Positions 38,983 to 45,171 of a DNA stretch of 45,370 bases are shown here, piece by piece. Within the stretch, counting starts at the first letter, position 1. Every line of letters starts with the position of its first letter. The stretch comes from a virus. The position numbers were made by a program, and so were the translations under genes. Below the pieces are notes generated by a model. That model saw nothing but the letters and a program-made list of their open reading frames with translations, was not told the origin of the DNA and did not search any database. Where the stretch lies: positions 1 to 45,370 of IMG/VR virus record IMGVR_UViG_3300048834_000330; one strand, written 5' to 3'.

Positions 38983-40124
38983 GCAATCCTCGCTATTTTG
39001 TTTTGGGCGGGTTGCCAGAGTTGCCAGGCTGGCAATCCTTTGCTGGGCAGCCAGCTTAGTTTGGTGCCGCCGGTGTTTCTTCCGTAGGTGACGGCGATCA
39101 GGCTCACGGTGGTGTCGCCTATCTCGCCGGCCACGACGTTATCATTGGCGCCGTCCCGGCGGCGTTTGGTGACGTAATACGCGCGCAGGCCGTGCGGGGT
39201 GATGTGCGGGAGTTTCAGCTTGTTACACGCGCGGGTCAGGGCGTGGACGTGGGCGGTGTCGTCGAGGACGGTGCCGAAGGGGCCGCAAAAGTAGGGTTGA
39301 AACTTCGGGAAGCGGGCTTTGTGCCAGCGTTTGAAGCAATCAATCATCTGCGCAAACTCCGGGCCGATGTTCACCCACGGATCAATGCCGCCTTTGCTGC
39401 GATGGCCAAGGTGGAGTTGGCCCGCGCTGATGTAGCCGCTGCCGCCGGGCTCGGCATCGAGACGCAGGCGCAGGAGTTCCGAGGTGCGGCAGCCGGTGAA
39501 CATCTGGAACAGGGTGATCCAGGCAAAGACTTCACTGCGGATGGCGCGGCCGTCTTTGGCGCTCCCGCTCAGGAAGTAATCGGCCAACTGGTGGATGACA
39601 TCGGCGCTCTCGGGCATCCGGTTGCGGCTGGGGCTTTGGACGCGGTGAATGTTGTCCCGGTTGCTGCGCACAAAGTTGAGTTTGACCACGCGCAGCCGGA
39701 ACAGGGCGTAATTGATGAGGTTGCTGAGGGTTTGCGCGCCTTTGTCGGCGGCGCGGGTGCCGAACTTCTTCCCGGCCCACGCCTGATACTCGGCGCAGCG
39801 GAACAGATCGTTTACTGCGTCAATGTGCTGATTGCCGAAGTATTCGACGAGGCGCGCGGCGTGAAGCTTGGACTCGTAGATGAAGTTCTCGCCGGGTTGC
39901 CTCCATTTCTGCTTTTTGGTGATGCAGCCGGCGGCGATCCACAGCTTGACGATGGCGGGCAGGGAATCGCCGCGGGCGGGAGTGGTGGCGGACTGGGCGG
40001 CGGCGATGGCTTCTCGCTTGGTGGTTTCTTTCAACAACCGCCAGGTGTAACGCCCATTGACGGGATAGCGCGCATGGTAGCGGCCTTGGGCGTCAACATA
40101 GGTTCTTGGGGCGATGCGTTTCAA
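38979..40124 (-). CDS. int: Phage integrase (tyrosine recombinase)
   Basis: A 381-residue protein with TTG start at 40124, two bases after the upstream TAA. The frame stays open to 40292, but that would overlap the upstream gene by 167 bases. The N-terminal arm-binding region is about 1-55, the core-binding domain about 55-170 and the catalytic domain from about 175. Catalytic residues: R213 (TGCRTSELL), K244 (HRSKGG), H311 and R314 (HGLRAYYVTK), nucleophile Y347 (AVTYG). The usual second H/W position reads G/D (GEIGDTTV), a tolerated variation. It acts on the adjacent tRNA-core attP. Distinct from the IntI at 2495: no KYP...VFP insertion. Confidence 0.88.
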   Translation of the reverse strand: MKRIAPRTYVDAQGRYHARYPVNGRYTWRLLKETTKREAIAAAQSATTPARGDSLPAIVKLWIAAGCITKKQKWRQPGENFIYESKLHAARLVEYFGNQHIDAVNDLFRCAEYQAWAGKKFGTRAADKGAQTLSNLINYALFRLRVVKLNFVRSNRDNIHRVQSPSRNRMPESADVIHQLADYFLSGSAKDGRAIRSEVFAWITLFQMFTGCRTSELLRLRLDAEPGGSGYISAGQLHLGHRSKGGIDPWVNIGPEFAQMIDCFKRWHKARFPKFQPYFCGPFGTVLDDTAHVHALTRACNKLKLPHITPHGLRAYYVTKRRRDGANDNVVAGEIGDTTVSLIAVTYGRNTGGTKLSWLPSKGLPAWQLWQPAQNKIARIA

Positions 40125-40125
40125 C

Positions 40126-40563
40126 TTAGTTGAGGGTTGATGGCGGAGGGTTGATGGTTCGCAAATCTTCGGATGCACCGGGCAGGGCGGCGAGTTCGGC
40201 GGATACTTGGGCGCGCTGGGATGGGGATGCGGCGGAGTCGGCTCGCGGGGACGCTCGCCCAACCGGGCGATCCACGGGCGGGGTTTTATCAATGCGGTCG
40301 CCTACGTGCCACAGGGCCGCGACCAGTCCAATGCCAGCCAAGTAGTAAGCCCAATCGTAAAGTCGAGTCCAAGGATTTTTGAGGGAACGATGATACCGGC
40401 CTTCGCTTTCAATCTCGCGCCCCAGCAAATCACTGTGGCCGCCAGTTTGAGGGTTTACCTTGGTGACGAGTTCATTAGCCACGAGCGGCGCGGCCACGGC
40501 GATGCCCACGACCACGGCAGCGATCCGGAAGCCGGAGGCAATTTGTTGGCGGGTGGTTTTCAT
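40126..40563 (-). CDS. Membrane protein upstream of integrase
   Basis: A 145-residue protein; ATG 40563 preferred over GTG 40602. Hydrophobic segments lie near residues 10-27 (GFRIAAVVVGIAVAAPLVA) and 68-87 (LYDWAYYLAGIGLVAALWHVG). The C-terminal part is a patchwork of repeats. GRASPRADSAAS comes from the REP-like element at 40240-40260. QVSAELAALPGASEDL resembles a segment of the giant protein (VRAELQALPGANQDL). TINPPPSTLN then stop comes from a tandem TTGATGG mini-repeat. Unknown function. Confidence 0.5.
   Translation of the reverse strand: MKTTRQQIASGFRIAAVVVGIAVAAPLVANELVTKVNPQTGGHSDLLGREIESEGRYHRSLKNPWTRLYDWAYYLAGIGLVAALWHVGDRIDKTPPVDRPVGRASPRADSAASPSQRAQVSAELAALPGASEDLRTINPPPSTLN
40240..40260. 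repeat. REP-like element inside the membrane protein gene
   Basis: Identical over the CTCGCGGGGACGCTCGCCC core to 28326-28344 in the giant gene. Followed by AACCGGGCGA, again a partial palindrome with TCGCCC. Confidence 0.7.
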
Positions 40564-40797
40564 GGCGCGGCGTTTCAGTTGGACCGTTTTTGTCTGACCC
40601 ACGGGCGTGTAATCGAGTTATTCACAGAAGTGAACTTTTGCGGGCGGGCGGTGTCTGTATCTGCACGTTCCTCAAGCGACGGGATTAACAATTCAACTAA
40701 CATGGGTGTATTATGGCTAAGGGGCTTACCAAACAATCCTTCCGATTGGCGGTGCGGCGTGGAACTCGGTTGATGCAGGCGTTTTTGCATGGCCGGA
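40564..40797. promoter_or_regulatory. Intergenic region with a TTCAC/GTGAA dyad
   Basis: 234 bases between the int-side membrane gene and the 3' end of the repressor gene. TTCAC-AGAA-GTGAA (about 40620-40633) is a perfect short dyad that could be an operator for the leftward int operon. The right part holds a possible small rightward gene (40713). No convincing -35/-10 pair was found by eye. Confidence 0.3.
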
Positions 40798-40880
40798 TTA
40801 TTTCTCCGGGAGATGTTCAGCGAGGAACAAAATCATATCTCGCAGTTTCGGATCGCTCCCGCAATGGGCGGAAATCTTGA
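40713..40880 (+). CDS. Possible small basic protein
   Basis: A 55-codon frame, MAKGLTKQSFRLAVRRGTRL then MQAFLHGRIISPGDVQRG. It is strongly basic and starts in an otherwise empty gap, but its last third overlaps the repressor gene on the opposite strand and it has no Shine-Dalgarno. It may be a small antirepressor-like or regulatory peptide, or a chance frame. Confidence 0.25.
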   Translation: MAKGLTKQSFRLAVRRGTRLMQAFLHGRIISPGDVQRGTKSYLAVSDRSRNGRKS

Positions 40881-41232
40881 GCATGGCTTTCTCGACCTTG
40901 GGCGGTAGTCCCCCGAAATAATCCGGGGATTCGTCGTGCATGATACTGGGAGCGGTGGCGCCGTCCACGGTGATGCTGACTTGTTTCGCGCCGGGTCCGT
41001 GACATTCATCGCGCAGGCGCGCGGCCAGCAGGCGCGCGGCCCACAGCCCGACGTTGTTGAACGCGCGGCGCAACAGCGCGACATCCTCGAACGTCATGGG
41101 GCGCACGCCGGCACGAACGCGGGAGAGCGTGGCGGAATCAATGCCCGCCGCGGCGGCGAGTTCGGTTTGGTTCATGCCGCGATCTGCTTTCAGGGCTTCG
41201 ATTTCGTGGGCGAGTTGATACTTAAGTTTCAT
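40798..41232 (-). CDS. Phage repressor (XRE-family HTH)
   Basis: A 144-residue protein starting at ATG 41232 (MKLKYQLAHEIEALKADRGM). An XRE-type HTH at about 19-45 (MNQTELAAAAGIDSATLSRVRAG) is followed by a helical C-terminal domain without the Ser-Lys peptidase pair of LexA/cI, so it would not self-cleave. It diverges from the early operon and shares a dyad-rich 84-base control region with it, the usual place of a lysogeny repressor. The probable transcript starts only a few bases before the ATG. Confidence 0.75.
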   Translation of the reverse strand: MKLKYQLAHEIEALKADRGMNQTELAAAAGIDSATLSRVRAGVRPMTFEDVALLRRAFNNVGLWAARLLAARLRDECHGPGAKQVSITVDGATAPSIMHDESPDYFGGLPPKVEKAMLKISAHCGSDPKLRDMILFLAEHLPEK

Positions 41233-41316
41233 CGTCGGAATTGATGATTGCGGCAATTTGTAAAAATGTCAAGAAAGGTATTGACGAACTTTTGCGGATA
41301 TGTCAAATTGACGCCG
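41233..41316. promoter_or_regulatory. Divergent lysogeny control region with two TGTCAA/TTGAC dyads
   Basis: TGTCAA (41267-41272) faces TTGACG (41281-41286), and TGTCAA (41301-41306) faces TTGACG (41308-41313): four copies of one half-site, likely repressor operators. For the repressor, TTGACA (complement of 41272-41267), a 17-base spacer and AATCAT (complement of 41249-41244) form a good sigma-70 promoter, predicting an almost leaderless mRNA. The rightward early promoter probably uses TTGACG at 41281, but its -10 is weak. Confidence 0.55.
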
Positions 41317-41499
41317 ATGAAAGAAAAACACTCTCCCAACCCCCGGACGCCGAGCGGGAAAACTCCGGCGGCCAAAGGGGCGCTGCTGGCGCAGTTGATT
41401 ACGATTACCGACCTGACGCTGCGTAATTCCACTGACACGCAGGAGCAAAAGGAAGCTCTGGCGCTGAAGGAACTTTTGGAATCACGGCGCGCGGCCTGA
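41317..41499 (+). CDS. First early gene, small protein opposite the repressor
   Basis: A 60-residue protein (MKEKHSPNPRTPSGKTPAAKGALLAQ ... QEQKEALALKELLESRRAA), basic at the start and helical at the end. It holds the Cro position but shows no HTH. Start at ATG 41317 immediately follows the second operator-like dyad. Confidence 0.5.
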   Translation: MKEKHSPNPRTPSGKTPAAKGALLAQLITITDLTLRNSTDTQEQKEALALKELLESRRAA

Positions 41500-41556
41500 A
41501 CGATTTCCGGCGGCAATCCCGCTGCCGGGGAAACCAACAACAGAAAGAGTCACCAA

Positions 41557-41862
41557 ATGAAAACACTACTCGGAATTAACGGCGAAACCTACCTCCTGCC
41601 AGACGCCAAAGACTTGGCCAAGGTATTGGAAGTTCTGAAGGGGATTCAGCCGGTGCGGTCCAAGACCGTTTACGGCCCGGACGGGGAACACCGATACAGC
41701 GAAGAACATGGGTATTGCACCAAGGAAGTGCTGGACCCAAACCCAGCGAGAATCAAGGTTGAGGTTGTTTTGGACGGCGAGATTGTTACCCGCGAGGAAT
41801 ATGAGCGGCTGCTTGAAAAGGCGTCGCCGAATAAGCCTATTTTGCCGGAAACGGTCGGGTGA
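41557..41862 (+). CDS. Hypothetical early protein
   Basis: A 101-residue protein, MKTLLGINGETYLLPDAKDL at the start, with mixed alpha/beta character and a charged C-terminus (DGEIVTREEYERLLEKASP). GAAAGAG lies upstream as Shine-Dalgarno. Not recognised. A REP-like hairpin follows at 41883. Confidence 0.5.
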   Translation: MKTLLGINGETYLLPDAKDLAKVLEVLKGIQPVRSKTVYGPDGEHRYSEEHGYCTKEVLDPNPARIKVEVVLDGEIVTREEYERLLEKASPNKPILPETVG

Positions 41863-41882
41863 CTCTTTCCGCTCTGGCAAGG

Positions 41883-41908
41883 GGCTGCCGGTGTTACCGC
41901 CGGCAGCC
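41883..41908. repeat. REP-like hairpin
   Basis: GGCTGCCGG, TGTTACCG, CCGGCAGCC: a perfect 9-bp stem with an 8-base loop between two early genes, without a T-run. More like a REP unit or mRNA-stabilising hairpin than a terminator, since the operon continues. Confidence 0.6.
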
Positions 41909-41933
41909 TCAAACCAAAACTGAACACCATTTT

Positions 41934-42137
41934 ATGACGCAGATCATCACCGCACTGTTTGAAAAAGCCGAACGCGCCAAAATCGTGCGCGAGCGGAATG
42001 CAAAATCACTCGCGGAGCACCAGTTGAATCTGGCCCGGGCGGAGCACGCCGGGGACGTGGAGGGGGTGCGGATCGCGCGGCTGGGCATTCTGCGCTGTAA
42101 CGGCGTGGCCAGCATCATGGAAAGGGCCGCCGCGTGA
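41934..42137 (+). CDS. Small helical early protein
   Basis: A 67-residue protein from ATG 41934 (MTQIITALFEKAERAKIVRE), almost wholly charged helix with a cysteine near the end. The stop overlaps the next gene's GTG (GTGA). Unknown function. Confidence 0.5.
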   Translation: MTQIITALFEKAERAKIVRERNAKSLAEHQLNLARAEHAGDVEGVRIARLGILRCNGVASIMERAAA

Positions 42138-42325
42138 TAACGACGTTTACGATCATCTTTGCATCCGCTTGTGTGCTCTGGCTCTGGATGACGGTTCTGG
42201 CGTGTTTGTTCCTCGCCGGCGCGGCGGATGAACTGGCGGCGGAGTTGCGCCGCAAGGAGAACCGCCGGCGCCACACGCTGGGCAAATGGCTGGTGCGCAG
42301 CCGGCAATTGCGGAGGGTGAGGTGA
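42134..42325 (+). CDS. Small membrane protein
   Basis: A 63-residue protein with GTG start overlapping the previous stop. One strong hydrophobic segment (TFTIIFASACVLWLWMTVLACLFLAGAA) is followed by a basic cytoplasmic tail (LRRKENRRRHTLGKWLVRSRQLRR). Possibly a superinfection or membrane-recruitment factor; not recognised. Confidence 0.5.
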   Translation: MITTFTIIFASACVLWLWMTVLACLFLAGAADELAAELRRKENRRRHTLGKWLVRSRQLRRVR

Positions 42326-42339
42326 GCGGAGGGGGGAAA

Positions 42340-42370
42340 CGCTGAAAAGCTGAAAAGCTGAAACGCTGAA
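42340..42370 (+). repeat. GCTGAAA heptad mini-repeat
   Basis: Four tandem heptads of the form GCTGAAA/GCTGAAAC end at the start codon of the next gene. The same heptad precedes genes at 96 and 45187. Confidence 0.7.
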
Positions 42371-42691
42371 ATGATTGCGACATATCCAGATCATCCGGGC
42401 GCCAAGGTGGCGGGGACAAGCCAGGACGCGGCGGACGCGATGGCGGAACATGCTCCGACTCTACGCGAGCGGTGTCTGGACCTGATTACCCGGCGCGGCG
42501 ACCTGACGACGGATGAAGCTGCGGACCTGCTGAATGTGTCGGTGCTGGCGGTGCGGCCGCGGTTCTCGGAGTTACGGACGATGGGGAAGATTGAGCACAC
42601 GGGCGCGAGGCGCACGAATGAAAGCGGCATGACGGCCAATGTGTGGCGCGCCGTGCCGGCGCGGCCAAAGGTCCAAGCGGAACTGTTCTAA
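42371..42691 (+). CDS. Winged-helix phage regulatory protein
   Basis: A 106-residue protein. GTSQDAADAMAEHAPTLRERCLDLI, GDLTTDEAADLLNVSVLAVRPRFSEL, then GKIEHTGARRTNESGMTANVWR form a winged-helix domain that I recognise from many phage early regions, where it is a short conserved protein of unknown role. The wing RRTNESGM is well kept. Likely DNA-binding. Confidence 0.65.
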   Translation: MIATYPDHPGAKVAGTSQDAADAMAEHAPTLRERCLDLITRRGDLTTDEAADLLNVSVLAVRPRFSELRTMGKIEHTGARRTNESGMTANVWRAVPARPKVQAELF

Positions 42692-42712
42692 GCCAAAACT
42701 CAAAAACTCATG
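42691..42712 (+). repeat. A-rich mini-repeat leader
   Basis: AGCCAAAACTCAAAAACTC runs straight into the ATG of the next small gene. An inverted copy (GAGTTTATGAGTTTTGGCTT, 42873-42892) lies at that gene's 3' end, so the gene is bracketed by inverted repeats. Confidence 0.7.
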
Positions 42713-42874
42713 AAAAGAATTTTGAAATGGCTGGGGTGGAAAGTGGTTTACCAATGCAATTGGGGAACTTATTCGCACCGCTATGACGCAGTAGATGCCT
42801 GTGCGGGGCGGCCAATCCACCGTGACATGTCAGTTGCGCCGCCGTGGGCAAAAATGAAACTGGTCCGTTTGTGA
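42710..42874 (+). CDS. Small Trp-rich protein bracketed by inverted mini-repeats
   Basis: A 54-residue protein (MKRILKWLGWKVVYQCNWGT ... MSVAPPWAKMKLVRL) with four tryptophans, two cysteines and basic residues. It is preceded by a mini-repeat and followed by an inverted copy. Its size, Trp content and leader recall the 55-residue gene at 9022. Function unknown; perhaps a mobile small gene. Confidence 0.45.
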   Translation: MKRILKWLGWKVVYQCNWGTYSHRYDAVDACAGRPIHRDMSVAPPWAKMKLVRL

Positions 42875-42897
42875 GTTTATGAGTTTTGGCTTTAACC

Positions 42898-43236
42898 ATG
42901 ACTGAAGAACTGACAACGCAGGCGGAACGGGCGGTGGCGGATTTGGAAGCGGTGGCGGCCTTCCTTAAAGGGCCGTTCTTCCAGGCGCAGATGGGTCAGG
43001 CGGTGCGGCAGGCGGTGATTGAATGTCAAAGCCCGTGGGTGGACCGGGCGGGGGCGGCGGCGCGCTGGCGCTGTTCGGAGACGGAGATTGATCGGGCGGT
43101 GCGGGCGGGGATTTTGACGCGGTTGGAACGCTCGGAAACGCCGTTGTTTGACAAGGCCCAGGGCGATGAGGCGTTGCGCTCGGGCCGGTGGAAATATGGC
43201 AAAGCCAAAACTCAGAAACTCGATAAAGCGGCATAA
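42898..43236 (+). CDS. Helix-turn-helix early protein
   Basis: A 112-residue protein; ATG 42898 preferred over TTG 42886. A helical N-terminus is followed by WVDRAGAAARWRCSETEIDRAVRAGILTRLERSETPLF, an HTH of MerR/excisionase type. The C-terminus KAKTQKLDKAA is encoded by an AAGCCAAAACTC mini-repeat (43203-43222), so the element has altered the protein end. Confidence 0.5.
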   Translation: MTEELTTQAERAVADLEAVAAFLKGPFFQAQMGQAVRQAVIECQSPWVDRAGAAARWRCSETEIDRAVRAGILTRLERSETPLFDKAQGDEALRSGRWKYGKAKTQKLDKAA

Positions 43237-43245
43237 TTTTTTCCT

Positions 43246-43647
43246 ATGAGCACACAACACAATGACGACGAAGTAAACCAAGCAGAACCGGCGATAGATG
43301 CCGCGTTTCTGTCACTGTTGCAACTGCATCGCGGCGGGCAGGTCCTGACGGACTTGTCGCAAGCGATGCGGGAGGCAATTGAAGCGGCCCAGGCCCAAGG
43401 TAAACCGGCTGGGATCACCCTGAAGATGGTATTCAAACCGGCCGCCAATGGCAGCAATGCCGTGGTGGTGGCGGACAAGATCAAAACCACGCTGCCCGAG
43501 CCCAAGCCCGTCACGAGTTTCTTTTTCTCGGACGCGCACGGGAACTTGCATCGGAATGATCCGAACCAGCGGGAATTGGCGTTGCGCCCGATCAGCGGGG
43601 GCAAGGCGGTGGATGTCACGACGTTGCGCCAGGCCAAGGCGATTTAA
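43246..43647 (+). CDS. Phage protein paired with DUF2303 gene
   Basis: A 133-residue protein. LLQLHRGGQVLTDLSQAMREAIEAAQAQGKPAGITLKM ... VVVADKIKTTLPEP ... SFFFSDAHGNLHRNDPNQREL is the pattern of a small protein that commonly sits just before DUF2303 genes in temperate phages. Its role is unknown, perhaps recombination or replication support. Confidence 0.6.
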   Translation: MSTQHNDDEVNQAEPAIDAAFLSLLQLHRGGQVLTDLSQAMREAIEAAQAQGKPAGITLKMVFKPAANGSNAVVVADKIKTTLPEPKPVTSFFFSDAHGNLHRNDPNQRELALRPISGGKAVDVTTLRQAKAI

Positions 43648-43682
43648 GCCCGGAAACGGCAGGCCATTAACCAAACAAAACC

Positions 43683-44528
43683 ATGAGTGAATTGAACAAG
43701 GACGCGCTGCAACTGTTGCTGGATACCGGCAAGGCGCAGCAGGAGGTACAGGAGAACAAGGACGGCAATCCGTTTGTGATTCTCCCCAGTGGGACGGTGC
43801 AGGATTTGAGCGGGTATTTTCCACCGCGGCGGATCAATCAGACGGTGCGGATGATTGATGCGGGCTCGTTTGTGGAGTACGTGAACCGTTTCAAATCTGA
43901 CGAAACGCTGATTTTCGCGCAGGTGGGCGAAACCTCGGCCACGTTCACGGCGGTGCTGGATTATCACGCCCAGGACTTGACGCCGAATTATTGCCAGCAT
44001 CGGGCGACGTTCACGACGTTGCCGACGCCGGAATGGAAGGCGTGGCTGGATGCGAACCGCAAGCCGATGGATCAGGTGACGTTTGCGACCTGGTTGGAGG
44101 ACAACTTGGGGTTATTCGTGCAACCGGAAGGCGTGGATGCCCCGAGCGGGGCGGCGTTGCTGGAATTGGTGCAAACGCTCCATGGCCATCAGAACGCGCG
44201 GTTCAACACTTCGCTCCGCTTGCAGACGGGGGCTTACTCCGTGAACTACGAGGAAGATGTGGACGTGAAGGGGCAGGTGGGCGGCGGCAGCATCGAGTTG
44301 CCCAAGCAGATTGTGGGCGGGTTTGCCATCTTCCAAGGGGGCGATGCGTTCCAAGTGCCCGCGCGGCTGAAGGTGCGGGTGACGGAGCGCAAGATGATGT
44401 TGCACTTTGAAACGATCGGCGTGCCGCAATTGATCCGGGACAACCTGATTGGGGACGCGGAACACCCGGGCATCGTGCGCCAGATCGAGGCCGAGACGGG
44501 CATCCTGCCGTTACTCGGAAGCGTGTAA
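43683..44528 (+). CDS. DUF2303 family protein
   Basis: A 281-residue protein. LPSGTVQDLSGYFPPRR, SFVEYVNRFKSDETLIFA, VLDYH, WLDANRKPMDQVTFATWLEDNL, SLRLQTGAYSVNYEEDVD and LKVRVTERKMMLHFETI are the hallmarks of DUF2303 proteins found in the recombination or replication region of many temperate phages. Biochemical role not established. An A/C-rich leader precedes the ATG. Confidence 0.85.
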   Translation: MSELNKDALQLLLDTGKAQQEVQENKDGNPFVILPSGTVQDLSGYFPPRRINQTVRMIDAGSFVEYVNRFKSDETLIFAQVGETSATFTAVLDYHAQDLTPNYCQHRATFTTLPTPEWKAWLDANRKPMDQVTFATWLEDNLGLFVQPEGVDAPSGAALLELVQTLHGHQNARFNTSLRLQTGAYSVNYEEDVDVKGQVGGGSIELPKQIVGGFAIFQGGDAFQVPARLKVRVTERKMMLHFETIGVPQLIRDNLIGDAEHPGIVRQIEAETGILPLLGSV

Positions 44529-44665
44529 TTACCCGAGTGCTTGGCGGGTCGAACACTGGGGCGTCCATGTGTGACAATCCAGTGAACCAAGCAGCCTGCT
44601 TGCCTGGGCGGATGGCAAGCCAAACGCGGGAAGCGTGACAGCCGGAGAGACGGCATTCCACTTTT
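44529..44665. promoter_or_regulatory. Intergenic region with two stem-loops
   Basis: CACTGG (44554-44559) pairs with CCAGTG (44579-44584), and GCTTGCC (44598-44604) pairs with GGCAAGC (44614-44620, 9-base loop). No T-run follows, so read-through into the next gene is likely. No clear promoter seen. Confidence 0.4.
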
Positions 44666-44941
44666 ATGAGCAAGCGCAGCAAACGATTTCAGGAGGCAAT
44701 TGAGGCGACCAAGCGCAATCAGTTGATCGAACACCTGGACATGGGGGGGTATCCGCCGGCCACGACGCCGAAAGACGCGATTGACCTGGATTGGATGGCG
44801 GTGCTGACGATCGGAACTAGCGACGTGGCGGAGGCGTTGCGTTATACCGCGCCCGAGGATGAACGCGAGCGGCGGCGCTTGGTGCGCAAGGGGCTGGCGC
44901 TGATCGTGGCCACGGCGGAGGAATGGGAGAATCGGATATGA
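44666..44941 (+). CDS. Small phage early protein
   Basis: A 91-residue protein (MSKRSKRFQEAIEATKRNQL ... DLDWMAVLTIGTSDVAEALRYTAPEDERERRRLVRKGLALIVATAEEW). Helical and charged; I recognise it only as a type of small phage protein that precedes the next gene. Stop overlaps the next start (ATGA, 44938-44941). Confidence 0.5.
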   Translation: MSKRSKRFQEAIEATKRNQLIEHLDMGGYPPATTPKDAIDLDWMAVLTIGTSDVAEALRYTAPEDERERRRLVRKGLALIVATAEEWENRI

Positions 44942-45171
44942 AAGGCTTGCCCATCACGCAGGAGGAACATGAGGCGGCGCGTCGCTATCTGGCGGCGAGC
45001 ATCGCGGCGGGGCGCACGAAGGTGACGCGGAGTTTTGCGGTTGTGCCGCGGGAGCGGAAGAATTGGACGTATTCCATGAGCCCGCGGGCGGTGAAGCAAC
45101 GCGCGGCGCGCGGGGTGGTGATACCGGCGGATGGCAAAAGGCCGGGAAAAGCTGAAATGCTGACACGCTGA
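44938..45171 (+). CDS. Small phage early protein (complete copy of the 2-88 fragment)
   Basis: A 77-residue basic protein (MKGLPITQEEHEAARRYLAA ... MSPRAVKQRAARGVVIPADG), started by the ATGA overlap. The C-terminal 27 residues match the fragment at the left edge except after an 8-base indel that changes the last codons. Function unknown. Confidence 0.55.
   Translation: MKGLPITQEEHEAARRYLAASIAAGRTKVTRSFAVVPRERKNWTYSMSPRAVKQRAARGVVIPADGKRPGKAEMLTR

Noticed and set aside
38979-40292. Integrase starting at 40292
   Set aside because: It would overlap the upstream gene by 167 bases through the REP-like and mini-repeat regions and add a Pro-rich nonsense N-terminus; TTG 40124 follows the upstream stop directly.
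41883-41908. Intrinsic terminator in the early operon
   Set aside because: A perfect GC stem but no T-run, and coding continues closely on the same strand; it is more like a REP unit.
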